Counted from the first letter of the stretch, positions 12,034 through 19,175 are shown. The stretch: DNA of 28,546 nucleotides from a virus (IMGVR_UViG_3300041964_000109:1-28546), one strand, 5' to 3'. A program made the numbers and translations. Notes: generated by a model not told the origin, from the letters alone.

Positions 12034-13519
12034 CGCGATGTTTTTATCAAGCGCTGTGATTGGATTCGGCAGTGCTTTGCTGTTTGCAGGTTCTCTCGAC
12101 AAGCTCAGTAAAGCCATGCTCACTACCACAGGTTTGGCTGGCATGGCTTGCTATACCATCAATTGCAAAGCATCTGAGAAAGTTCGCAAAGTAGACAAGG
12201 CACTGGAGACGGTGCAATGGGATTCAATGAAGTATCAGCTCAAAGAAGAGGAGGAGGTGTACCAATTAGCGGCTGAGGTTGAGGGTACTACTCGCAAGGT
12301 TGAATTGATACTTAACAAATCAAACCCGTGGGAATGGGGATACTGGGCGCAACGAGCAGGAGTTGGGGCGAATATGCCGCCTCTGCAAGATTTGACAAAT
12401 GAGATTGTTGAGCAACCTACGAGAGTTAGCATACCTTCACCTGAAATTACAACCATTAGCCAGACTGAAGTTGATGGCATTGTCTCCCCTGATGAACTCG
12501 TCAAGCTTGAGCAGCTATCCGCCGCATTCCCGCAATATATCCGAGTCGATGAGCGATGGATTGATGAGTTGTGTGACGCTGCCTCTAATCCGAATATGAG
12601 CAAGCGCTACAACCATCATTTCTGTATAACCGGAGAAACCCAGTCAGGAAAGTCAACCATTGCTGGTGTCATCATCAACAAGGTAGCCGCCAAATCTGCC
12701 AGCCCTGCCACTATCATCGGCAACGACCCCAAGGACGGCGTTAGTCGATGGCTGTGCAAATTTAGCCATCGATTTGATGGAGTTGAGACGATTGACAACT
12801 GGATTCAGTTCGCCTTCCAGAAAGCCAATGACCAGAAAAAGGCTTATGCTAAAAACCCTAAAGAGGTTGGTGAGATGTTTTTTGTCCAAGATGAGGTTGA
12901 TTCTGTCTACAACAATGGCAAAGGCTTCTTGGGTTTTCTGGGTGCGGACAAGAAGGTGCAAACGTCTCAGGCTCAATCACTCCAGTCTCTGTGGAACTTC
13001 CTGATCAAGTACACAGCGGGGGCAAAAGGTCACTACATTGGGATTGGTCAATCCCCCTTGTCTGGAGATACGGGTTTATCCCGACCAGCCTACAAGTCCT
13101 GCTGCTTTATCGCTCTGGGTAACACAGCCAACTATATTTTTGACCACCCTGGCGACTTTTTGAATGTCAATAAAGAAATTCAAGAAGTTTTACAACAGGC
13201 ATTCGAGATGATGACCAACGCTGGACAAAGATGCGCCCTCGTTATTCCCATGCGCGGTAATCCCTACGTTGCACTGATTCCTCAGTTTGACGTAGATGGT
13301 TATCAAACTGAGGTATCCCTACCTGTTACCCAAATCGAAACTGATGAACGGACATTCAAGACATCTGACCAACTCATGGAAGAAATGATCGCCTGGATGC
13401 AGTCTCTTGATGAACTACCTTCACCTCAAGCGATCGCCTCTAAGTGGGAGTCTCTAAGCAGCAAGCCTCCATCAGAAAAGCTGCTAAAGATAATCCTTGA
13501 GAAGTTAGGTCTGGCTTAA
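12023..13519 (+). CDS. Membrane-anchored FtsK/HerA/VirD4-like ATPase, 498 aa
   Basis: Two hydrophobic segments lie near the N-terminus (about 5-23 and 32-46, MLTTTGLAGMACYTI), then a coiled-coil-like stretch (50-90). A RecA-like motor domain starts near 180: Walker A GETQSGKST at 204-212, NDPKDG at 234-239 and Walker B MFFVQDE at 285-291. Later GIGQSPLSG (about 346) is in a sensor-like position. This plan fits DNA-pumping ATPases of the FtsK/HerA/TraG-VirD4 group; Zot-like phage assembly ATPases are an alternative. It closes the operon of small membrane proteins and probably drives them. Its stop overlaps the next ATG. Confidence 0.75.
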   Translation: MPYDAMFLSSAVIGFGSALLFAGSLDKLSKAMLTTTGLAGMACYTINCKASEKVRKVDKALETVQWDSMKYQLKEEEEVYQLAAEVEGTTRKVELILNKSNPWEWGYWAQRAGVGANMPPLQDLTNEIVEQPTRVSIPSPEITTISQTEVDGIVSPDELVKLEQLSAAFPQYIRVDERWIDELCDAASNPNMSKRYNHHFCITGETQSGKSTIAGVIINKVAAKSASPATIIGNDPKDGVSRWLCKFSHRFDGVETIDNWIQFAFQKANDQKKAYAKNPKEVGEMFFVQDEVDSVYNNGKGFLGFLGADKKVQTSQAQSLQSLWNFLIKYTAGAKGHYIGIGQSPLSGDTGLSRPAYKSCCFIALGNTANYIFDHPGDFLNVNKEIQEVLQQAFEMMTNAGQRCALVIPMRGNPYVALIPQFDVDGYQTEVSLPVTQIETDERTFKTSDQLMEEMIAWMQSLDELPSPQAIASKWESLSSKPPSEKLLKIILEKLGLA

Positions 13520-13872
13520 TGGGTCATTACTACCCTAGCCTCAACTGGGATGTACGCTACCCTCCAAACTGGGCAGACATTCGCAGAGCAGCCCACAAAG
13601 CGACCGGGGGTATCTGCTGTTGCTGCAAAGTCAAGCCATCTACTACAGCACATCACACCCGATACTTGTGGAAAAAAGACAAAGAAGGGGTGAACGTGTT
13701 TCCTGTCTGCCCTACTTGTGACAAGCTTTGCCACTCTCCTAAGAACTGGGTCAAGCACAAGGGCAATCCACTCTGGAAAAGCCGAAACACTCCTCAGTGG
13801 GAAGCCAAGTTAAGGCAAGGATTTAACGAACTTAAGGAGCAACAATCATGCAAGCCAAGCAAATTTTATTGA
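13519..13872 (+). CDS. HNH-like zinc-binding protein, 117 aa
   Basis: C33 and C36 (GICCCCKVKP), H45/H46 (TTAHHTRYLWKK), N59 followed by VFPVCPTC (C64, C67) and C71/H72 (LCH) follow the order of an HNH endonuclease with a structural zinc knuckle. The family cuts DNA non-specifically or at a target site and is common in phages. The first 20 residues (MGHYYPSLNWDVRYPPNWAD) are unusual. It is linked to the ATPase by a TAATG junction, and its 3' end overlaps the lipoprotein gene by 25 bases. Confidence 0.7.
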   Translation: MGHYYPSLNWDVRYPPNWADIRRAAHKATGGICCCCKVKPSTTAHHTRYLWKKDKEGVNVFPVCPTCDKLCHSPKNWVKHKGNPLWKSRNTPQWEAKLRQGFNELKEQQSCKPSKFY

Positions 13873-14015
13873 TTTTGTTTTGCACTTTGACGTTGGCATC
13901 TTGCCAAAAGATATCTCCTTCGCAAGGAAAGTATAACTGTCCTTTTTGGTGTCCCGATAGCGAAGAAGCTCAACCCCCAACTGGATTCAAAGAAAACAAC
14001 TGTCCACTTTGCTAA
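13848..14015 (+). CDS. Cys-rich lipoprotein A, 55 aa
   Basis: MQAKQILLILFCTLTLASCQ is a signal peptide ending in a lipobox (L-A-S-C, Cys19), so the mature protein of about 37 residues should be lipid-anchored outside the inner membrane. It carries a CPFWCPD motif and an ENNCPLC end. AAGGAG stands eight bases before the ATG. A second protein of this kind is at 14777-14920. Phage-encoded small lipoproteins can be Rz1-like spanins or superinfection-exclusion factors, but the Cys/Pro pattern is not one I recognise. Confidence 0.8.
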   Translation: MQAKQILLILFCTLTLASCQKISPSQGKYNCPFWCPDSEEAQPPTGFKENNCPLC

Positions 14016-14026
14016 AAGGAGCAACA

Positions 14027-14195
14027 ATGCAAGCCGAAGAAATTCAGCAGACACTAGAAGCCAAGGGCGTACCGACTGACAAGCAGTCCCGCTGCTAAGG
14101 TACTTGCCCAAGAACTAAGAGACAGCACACGAACTCGAACATCTGAAGAACAAACCATCATTACGGCTGCATGGGAGTTTCTAAAAAACAAATGA
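14027..14195 (+). pseudogene. Frameshifted small helical gene
   Basis: AAAAGGAG precedes an ATG at 14027. The frame (MQAEEIQQTLEAKGVPTDK) stops at 14096-14098. Dropping one base near 14080-14085 gives a second segment (SPAAKVLAQELRDSTR, then TIITAAWEFLKNK) that runs to TGA at 14193, exactly overlapping the next start. The merged product is about 55 aa, helical and of unknown function. Confidence 0.5.
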
Positions 14196-14419
14196 AATAT
14201 CAAGTAAACATAACCGGAGAAAATCGAAACACTCGATCTACTGAGGTTGACCAATCCTGGGTTGAGACATTCCACCCCAAAGAAGCTGAGGCGTTGAACG
14301 ATCCAGCGTGTCGAGGTAGTCGGACAACCTGGGAACTCGAAGACGGGACAAAAGCACACCTGTACATAGAAAGAAATGTTGAAAGAAAAACCACACGATT
14401 CCTTCTACTTCGTAATTGA
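14192..14419 (+). CDS. Small hypothetical protein, 75 aa
   Basis: The ATG at 14192 overlaps the preceding stop (AAATGA), so I prefer it to the ATG at 14171. The product starts MKYQVNITGENRNTRSTEVD and looks like a small beta-rich domain with basic and acidic patches. Its 3' end overlaps the RusA gene by 44 bases. Not recognised. Confidence 0.6.
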   Translation: MKYQVNITGENRNTRSTEVDQSWVETFHPKEAEALNDPACRGSRTTWELEDGTKAHLYIERNVERKTTRFLLLRN

Positions 14420-14756
14420 AACCGCACCCAAATCGAAGCCACGGGCACGAAGTAACGGGAAGGTGCGGTTTTATACTGCTGATTACGAAGCCTTTATTCA
14501 AGACTCTCACGGGCAACTTTGCCAGCAGTGGAGGGGTGAGCCAATCAACAGAACAGTAGTTCTAGACGTTCTGATGCATGGCTGGCGCAAGGGGAGCGAC
14601 TTAGACAATCTGCACGGTGCGGTTCAGGACAGTTTGGTAAGAGCGGAAATCCTAAAGAATGACAACCTGAACAATATTGATGACTTTCACTCTGCCTGGT
14701 GCAAAGCCGAGAGTCAGTGGCAGCAGAGAATTGAGATCTGGGTGCAAGCTGATTAA
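14376..14756 (+). CDS. rusA: RusA-family Holliday junction resolvase, 126 aa
   Basis: A dimeric endonuclease that resolves four-way junctions during phage replication and recombination. The catalytic aspartates are clear: D75 and D77 in GSDLDNLHGAVQDSL and D96 in ILKNDNLNN, with the same 2- and 19-residue spacing as D70, D72 and D91 of E. coli RusA. KSKPRARSNGKVRFYT at the N-terminus is the usual DNA-binding loop. The length is standard. It starts inside the previous gene and precedes the second Cys-rich lipoprotein by 20 bases. Confidence 0.9.
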   Translation: MLKEKPHDSFYFVIETAPKSKPRARSNGKVRFYTADYEAFIQDSHGQLCQQWRGEPINRTVVLDVLMHGWRKGSDLDNLHGAVQDSLVRAEILKNDNLNNIDDFHSAWCKAESQWQQRIEIWVQAD

Positions 14757-14776
14757 CAAAAAAATGGAGTTAGACA

Positions 14777-14920
14777 ATGAAAAGAATGTCAATAGTTGCT
14801 GCTGTTTTTGCTTTGGCTGTAGTTTGTGGTTGTAACTCTATTGCGCCATCCATTGATCCTTGTGAAGCTGGCTGTTATCCAGACTACGAAAACTGTCCGA
14901 AACATTGCCCACTTAGCTAA
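14777..14920 (+). CDS. Cys-rich lipoprotein B, 47 aa
   Basis: MKRMSIVAAVFALAVVCGCN contains a signal peptide with a lipobox ending at Cys19 (V-C-G-C). The mature part of about 29 residues has CEAGCYPD and ENCPKHCPLS. It shares with lipoprotein A the order Cys-x3-Cys-Pro-Asp (here with an extra Tyr) and an E-N-x-C-P end, so they are probably paralogues. TGGAGT lies before the ATG. It is the last gene of this plus-strand run. Confidence 0.75.
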   Translation: MKRMSIVAAVFALAVVCGCNSIAPSIDPCEAGCYPDYENCPKHCPLS

Positions 14921-15167
14921 TACTTTCCGCCCTTTTTCGACACTCAACGACAGAATGCGGGTTTCGCGCTACAGAATCACTCAACCGAATATAACCCCGT
15001 CTTTTCGGACACTTCGCTTCCCATTAGCTGCCTGTCGGCTTCTGGGAATTTTTGTTTTTGCCGACCGGAGACTTCGGTCACTGCTGTTTTACTGTAAGTG
15101 CGATCGCCTCCAGTTGATGTGAGTGCGTTGCCTTGTGGCGGTTTCTCGCAGTGTGCGATCGCTAGCT
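14921..15167. other. Non-coding gap with hairpins
   Basis: I see no gene on either strand. It holds a GACCGGA...TTCGGTC hairpin at 15063-15079 followed on the plus strand by CTGCTGTTTT, which may end the lipoprotein transcript. Two HIP1 octamers follow at about 15102 and 15157. The convergent 16157-15168 gene ends at its right border. Confidence 0.45.
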
Positions 15168-15424
15168 TTAGTTTTCTTTGAGGCTTTGAATTAACTCAAT
15201 GGCTTTGGCTTTGTCTCCATCTTCCAAAGCCTCAACAATTGGAACCAGTGAAGCACGAATATACCGAGTTTGACCCTGACCGCTACTCGGTCTGCCACGC
15301 TTCCTGACTACTGCTTTGGGACAGGAATAACATCCCCCGCTCGATAATTACCGCCGTGCGACTCAACCACAACAGCCGCCCCTTTGACCCCATCAACTTC
15401 TAACCTCGGATCGAAAGTTCCGAC
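15168..15424 (-). pseudogene. Displaced C-terminal part of the Nudix-Csx3 gene
   Basis: In the frame shifted by one base at the GGGG run (plus 15424-15427) the protein continues as VGTFDPRLEVDGVKGAAVVV, then ESHGGNYRAGDVIPVPK. A second shift at the AAA run (plus 15315-15317) continues as AVVRKRGRPSSGQGQTRYI to an end at SLKEN. The first piece completes the Csx3 fold with its DPR and SH motifs; the second is a basic tail with an AT-hook-like KRGRP. The second piece could instead be a separate small gene, but it has no start codon. Confidence 0.65.
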
Positions 15425-16157
15425 CCCATTTATAGATATGGGCTTGATGCGCTAGGCAGGCAAACAACCACACCGGAGCGCGACCTGAAAGCACGATACC
15501 CTTAGTTGTGTCGCAATTGGGCAGTTCTAACCCTTTCAAGTCTGCGGGTTCACAAACCTCGTTGGGTAAGCCGATCTCCAGTAAGGTGAAGTCACCGCGA
15601 TCGCTGGCTACAAGCTCAATGTTTTTCATTGGTACTTTTCTCCACACAAAGTAAGTTGTTTTGTCATCCTGAACCTCTACATAGCCTTCAGCTTTATAAG
15701 CCTCCGGCTCTATAAATACGTCGTACTTATGCCGCACGTATCTCGTCAACAACCCTGGATACGAAGGAGATTCACTCTCCTCCGCATTCATTCCTAGGCA
15801 AGCTGTCCGGACATAATCCGGGTCTATTCCCAGCTCTTCCTCTACTGCCCTAAGAACCGCATCTTGAGACACCTCTTTAGGTTGCATCTTTTCAGATATT
15901 CCCCGCTTTGGAGAGCCATCTTTCTCTTGGCGCTGGCGAACTCTGCCATCAGAGAAAACTTGCTTCTCTTCAATCAGATACTGCTTGGCGTCCAGCGTGA
16001 AAACGTTCGCTACCACAACATTGATCACTCTGACAGGGTGATAAGCCTGCCACTGAATCAGGCACTCCCCCGACTCGATTTCTTCCAAAAGATGCTCAAT
16101 AGTTTTCGCTTCACCCTGACCGTAAAGTTTTACGGGTAGGCTTTCAATTAGTTGCAT
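15393..16157 (-). CDS. csx3: Nudix domain fused to Csx3 (CRISPR ring-nuclease family)
   Basis: Residues about 46-176 form a Nudix-like domain. The box is degenerate but visible: E95, seven residues, then RAVEEELGI (103-111), with Ala for the first Glu of R-E. Residues about 185-244 begin a Csx3 domain: DFTLLEIGLP, a KGIVLSGRAPVWLFACLAHQ stretch and QAHIYKW. The fold is finished in a shifted frame (15168-15424) with WVGTFDPRL and VVVESH. Csx3 (Crn3) proteins degrade cyclic tetra-adenylate, the second messenger of type III CRISPR. I use the ATG at 16157; a TTG at 16190 is in frame. No CRISPR genes are nearby. The frameshift makes the present state uncertain. Confidence 0.8.
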   Translation of the reverse strand: MQLIESLPVKLYGQGEAKTIEHLLEEIESGECLIQWQAYHPVRVINVVVANVFTLDAKQYLIEEKQVFSDGRVRQRQEKDGSPKRGISEKMQPKEVSQDAVLRAVEEELGIDPDYVRTACLGMNAEESESPSYPGLLTRYVRHKYDVFIEPEAYKAEGYVEVQDDKTTYFVWRKVPMKNIELVASDRGDFTLLEIGLPNEVCEPADLKGLELPNCDTTKGIVLSGRAPVWLFACLAHQAHIYKWGRNFRSEVRS

Positions 16158-16247
16158 AGTTGCAATGATGAGAGGGGTACTGCCTCTCAATGCGATCGCC
16201 AGCCTCCGACTGCTGCTAGACCTCCATTAGGCGCGACCGCTATTCAA

Positions 16248-16370
16248 CTAATCCGTGTATCCCGCACTAATTAGAGGAATACTTACTTCTTCAAAGTCAC
16301 AATCTTTTAGCATTTGTTTGGCAATATGCCAACTTTTGCGATTTGACTGGCGTAGAATGTACGCTTTCAT
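16248..16370 (-). CDS. Small basic protein, 40 aa
   Basis: MKAYILRQSNRKSWHIAKQM, then LKDCDFEEVSIPLISAGYTD. The ATG at 16370 has AGGAG eight bases upstream, so I prefer it to the ATG at 16448, which would add 26 residues with a C-G-C-x-x-C motif but lacks a ribosome site. It lies between the 239-aa gene and the Nudix-Csx3 gene on the same strand and is probably co-transcribed. Confidence 0.55.
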   Translation of the reverse strand: MKAYILRQSNRKSWHIAKQMLKDCDFEEVSIPLISAGYTD

Positions 16371-16498
16371 GTTGTTAGCTCCTGTACGATTGCGACGGCA
16401 TCCATTGCAGCCACAACGAACTGTTGTTTTGAATTTGTTTTTTTGCATTAGCTGATAAATAGAATTCAGCTAATGACCCATGCTACCTAATCCCAACA

Positions 16499-17218
16499 TT
16501 ACCAATATCCTTTGTCTGACCAAGAACCAATACCTGAATACCCTGCGCTAGAAACAGAAGAATAAAAATGATAGCGCTCGATTTTAAACTTGCATAACAC
16601 AAGCTGTTCGCCCTTCACTTCAACTCGATACCCAACACCTGATTCTAGATGCACAATGTTGCCTAAATGGCGCTCACTTGTTTCAGTAAACACAACATCG
16701 TCATACCCCATCGCTTCGGGATATTTTGTCCAAAATCCTTCCCACGTCGCGAATGGGCATACCTCACAAATTAACTGCTGCATCTTCCGTACAGCATCAT
16801 GCACGGAAAACTCAAAGGGGTCATAAGTAGGCTCAGGCTCTAATTCCCAGCCTGGATAGACTATCCGTTCACCCTTTTGGACAGGTTTAATTTCTTTGAT
16901 GATTCCTTTAATCCAGCAATCAGAGTATTCAGCCCCAGCAACCTTCAGAGCTGGCTTAATCTCAAGAGCCGGAACCTCAATAACCTGCCCAACCTCATAA
17001 GCGCATTTAGTTTTAAGCTCGATAATCTCAACAAAAACTGTTTCCACAAGGAAAGGCGTTTTTGCCGTCTCTTTCTCGTACTCTGTAGCTTTCTGCTTCC
17101 ACCGCTCAAGACGCTTTTCAAATGCTGTCTTGTGGGCAATCCTTGCTGTTTCATGCCAAGGGCAAGGTGAAACAGTAAGCCTTATTTTTGGGAATAGCTG
17201 CTCTCTTAATAAGACCAT
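16499..17218 (-). CDS. Hypothetical protein, 239 aa
   Basis: Begins MVLLREQLFPKIRLTVSPCP. A charged helical stretch (about 25-50, HKTAFEKRLERWKQKATEYE) precedes a beta-rich middle (60-150) and a C-terminal segment with Cys (QQLICEVCPFATWEGFW) and a Tyr/Ser/Gly end. It may be a two-domain protein; I recognise neither domain. It has GAGG before its ATG and is first in the operon driven by the promoter/operator at 17255-17308, upstream of Nudix-Csx3. That position makes an anti-defence or early role plausible, by inference only. Confidence 0.65.
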   Translation of the reverse strand: MVLLREQLFPKIRLTVSPCPWHETARIAHKTAFEKRLERWKQKATEYEKETAKTPFLVETVFVEIIELKTKCAYEVGQVIEVPALEIKPALKVAGAEYSDCWIKGIIKEIKPVQKGERIVYPGWELEPEPTYDPFEFSVHDAVRKMQQLICEVCPFATWEGFWTKYPEAMGYDDVVFTETSERHLGNIVHLESGVGYRVEVKGEQLVLCKFKIERYHFYSSVSSAGYSGIGSWSDKGYW

Positions 17219-17254
17219 TTGCGCGTCCTCTTTATACGCTTGTTTGCCGGACTG

Positions 17255-17308
17255 AATTAATCTTAGATAAATTATCTGGGCTTGTCAATCATTTATCTAA
17301 GATTAATT
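17255..17308 (-). promoter_or_regulatory. Promoter within an 18-bp perfect inverted repeat (operator)
   Basis: AATTAATCTTAGATAAAT at 17255-17272 and its exact complement at 17291-17308 are separated by 18 bases. On the minus strand TTGACA (17288-17283), a 17-base spacer and TAAGAT (17265-17260) form a consensus-like promoter, so one arm covers the -10 box. A dimeric repressor binding both arms would block it. It controls the 17218-15168 operon and overlaps the 3' end of the 17307 gene. Confidence 0.75.
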
Positions 17309-18200
17309 ATTTGCTCCTCACTACCCCAACCCCAGGTAACTTCGGAATAGTGACCCACGAGCATTCTCCTAAGTCAATTAGTCCAGCATAGATTGAGTAG
17401 GGAGCAACCTCATACTCTTGACCGTCACTCCCCTCGAATTTCATGCCAGGGGCGTACCCCCACATAGGATCGGGTGGCAGGTACGGGCATTCCGGATCAT
17501 AGAAACTCTTGCCATCGATTGGGCATATCAAATCAGTCGCAATAAATCTGCCCATCGACACGAACCCTCTGCATCCTAATCTAATGACTTCCGCTGTTTC
17601 TCCGTAGCGGGGGAAAGCTACTTTAAACTCCAGAGATATTAAGCCTTCTTTTTGCCCTACTTCTTTGTTGATATCAGTATTTCCCGCTTGCTCCAAGATA
17701 TCGGCGGGGGCGGGTTCGGATACTACTATTGCGTCAAATACGAATCCGCAGGTTTTGTCCACTGATTCCCAATCGTGATCGCTTTCAAATGGCAACGGCA
17801 AACCTTGCGATCGCACCCCTACAGCAAACTTCGCTAACTCCTCCAATCCCTCACGGTTGAATTTCCACCCTGACCGATTCACCAGATTATTAGCAGCACG
17901 AATTGTGTATACCACCAACTCCTCTGCTGCTACGTCCGGGGTGTACATCTTGATTAGGTCGAACTCGTCGTCGGTTGGCATCCGAGGATAGGAGGCGCGT
18001 TCGTCATAGTCATCGTAGTCTTCAACTGGGTAGTCGAGGGGGATGCTGACAATTGCGTCGGATGGCTTCTTGTCTCGGTATACCCTGACTGAGGCAGTAT
18101 TGTGGCGAATTTCCTCTACCTTGCCAATGGCTGTCCCAACTTGACTCTGCCATTTGACAAATTTACCGATTTTCACTTTTGTATATATGCACTTCTGCAT
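17307..18200 (-). CDS. Possible phage virion or protease-like protein, about 297 aa
   Basis: I use the ATG at 18200 (MQKCIYTKVKIGKFVKWQSQ); a GTG at 18176 is also possible and the open frame reaches 18254. The N-terminal 50 residues are a small basic beta-rich domain. The middle (WKFNREGLEELAKFAVG, then ESDHDWESVDKTCGFVFDAI) and the later GLISLEFKVAF and ICPIDG/DPECPY segments recall prohead protease-like phage proteins that carry a Cys cluster. I cannot identify a catalytic triad, so the assignment is weak. It follows a 28-aa micro-gene by four bases. Confidence 0.6.
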   Translation of the reverse strand: MQKCIYTKVKIGKFVKWQSQVGTAIGKVEEIRHNTASVRVYRDKKPSDAIVSIPLDYPVEDYDDYDERASYPRMPTDDEFDLIKMYTPDVAAEELVVYTIRAANNLVNRSGWKFNREGLEELAKFAVGVRSQGLPLPFESDHDWESVDKTCGFVFDAIVVSEPAPADILEQAGNTDINKEVGQKEGLISLEFKVAFPRYGETAEVIRLGCRGFVSMGRFIATDLICPIDGKSFYDPECPYLPPDPMWGYAPGMKFEGSDGQEYEVAPYSIYAGLIDLGECSWVTIPKLPGVGVVRSK

Positions 18201-18204
18201 AACG

Positions 18205-18291
18205 CTAAATATCCACAATTGTAACTGTGCAATCCTGACGCCACATAGCCTCACCTGTAGCTTGAAGTGTCATAACTTCATAAAACTTCAT
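18205..18291 (-). CDS. Micro-gene, 28 aa, upstream of the 18200 gene
   Basis: MKFYEVMTLQATGEAMWRQD continues to VTIVDI and a TAG at 18207-18205, four bases before the ATG at 18200. There is no clear ribosome site, but sense and position suggest a small translated gene or a leader, and it explains why the longer GTG start of the next gene is unlikely. Confidence 0.45.
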   Translation of the reverse strand: MKFYEVMTLQATGEAMWRQDCTVTIVDI

Positions 18292-18402
18292 GGTGATTCT
18301 AATCGGGTTAATAGCGATGGGGATTAGCGGCGTTAGTGTGCTGGTGAGGATACTCTCTATTTGGGAGGAGGAGTCGGGCTAAAATAGAATAAAAAGTTTT
18401 CG

Positions 18403-18762
18403 ATGAGACATGATACGTTTGCTAAGTTTGCCCGTAAGTCTGCATTAGTGATGGGTTCGCCTCGGACTTTTGCGATTGCGGTTGGGATTACCGTCGCTTG
18501 GGGAATATCGGGATTCTTCCTAGATTTTTCCTCTGACTGGCAATTATTTATAAATACCACTAGCACAATATCAACCGGATTGGCAATTTTTCTAATCCAA
18601 AACACCCAAAACAGAGACTCCCGCGCAATGCAGCTCAAGCTGGATGAAATCATTCGCTCAAGCGGCGATGCCCGAAATAAGGTGATTGCTCTGGAAGAGA
18701 AAGCCGACGAAGTGGTTGACGAGTTGCAAGAGGAATTTAAGCAACTGCGGGACGAGGAATGA
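18403..18762 (+). CDS. Low-affinity iron permease-like membrane protein, 119 aa
   Basis: Matches the low-affinity iron permease family (PF04120-like). Two membrane helices at about 22-40 (FAIAVGITVAWGISGFFLDF) and 47-65 (STISTGLAIFLIQNTQNRDS) are followed by the hallmark MQLKLDEIIRSSGDARN and a charged helix. Transport has been shown only for fungal members; bacterial ones may do something else. Length is normal. It is coupled to the next gene by a four-base overlap. It could be a host-type accessory gene. Confidence 0.8.
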   Translation: MRHDTFAKFARKSALVMGSPRTFAIAVGITVAWGISGFFLDFSSDWQLFINTTSTISTGLAIFLIQNTQNRDSRAMQLKLDEIIRSSGDARNKVIALEEKADEVVDELQEEFKQLRDEE

Positions 18763-19100
18763 TGCACAGAAATCACCCACGACCAGGGGAAAAGTGGCAA
18801 CACTTCAAGGGCAACGAGTATGTGATTATTGCGATCGCAGAAGATAAGCTTGACGGCAAGATAGTGATCTATGGAGATGAGTTACCCTACCTCCCAGTCA
18901 CTGCTAAACACACAGAGACAAATGAGTATTTGCTAGTTCAAGAAGGTTGTCCCGCTTATACTGTCCGCAAAGAAGGACTGAACGCTAAAGAGTACCTAAA
19001 GGTATGGGCACGACCCTTTGAAATGTTTATGGGAGTGGTTAGCAGTCCCTACGGAGTAGGAGCAAGTAACTGTTGGCGGTTTGAGAAAGTGGAAAAGTAG
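18759..19100 (+). CDS. DUF1653-like protein, 113 aa
   Basis: WQHFKGNEYVIIAIAED near the start and YLKVWARPFEMFMGVV near the end match the two conserved blocks of DUF1653 (H-x-K-G-N-x-Y and W-x-R-P-x-E-M-F). Here they are separated by about 35 extra residues. The family folds as a small beta-barrel of unknown function and is common in phages. Two ATGs in tandem at 18759 and 18762 could start it. Confidence 0.7.
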   Translation: MMHRNHPRPGEKWQHFKGNEYVIIAIAEDKLDGKIVIYGDELPYLPVTAKHTETNEYLLVQEGCPAYTVRKEGLNAKEYLKVWARPFEMFMGVVSSPYGVGASNCWRFEKVEK

Positions 19101-19101
19101 G

Positions 19102-19148
19102 CAACAAAAAGCCGCCCATTACAGGCGACGAAAACCCTATTAGCTTAC
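19102..19148 (-). terminator. Repeat unit 1 / minus-strand terminator
   Basis: A 47-base sequence repeated with few changes at 20880-20926. It contains GCCGCCCATTACAGGCGAC, whose minus-strand copy forms a hairpin followed by CTTTTTGTTG. It would terminate the 19849-19268 transcript. The shared flank (AACCCTA, then TTAGCTTAC) goes beyond what a terminator needs, which suggests recent copying. Confidence 0.6.
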
Positions 19149-19175
19149 GAGTTGTAATGCGTAAAACCCCCGTAC

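Noticed and set aside
14826-15122. 98-aa plus-strand frame after RusA
   Set aside because: It overlaps the lipoprotein B gene in another frame, has no ribosome site and its sequence is Arg/Leu-rich without structure.
15393-16190. TTG start at 16190 for the Nudix-Csx3 gene
   Set aside because: No ribosome site and the added 11 residues have no coding character; ATG at 16157 is simpler, though also without a clear ribosome site.
16371-16448. N-terminal extension of the 40-aa gene with a Cys motif
   Set aside because: The internal ATG has AGGAG at ideal distance while the upstream ATG has none; the extension remains possible.
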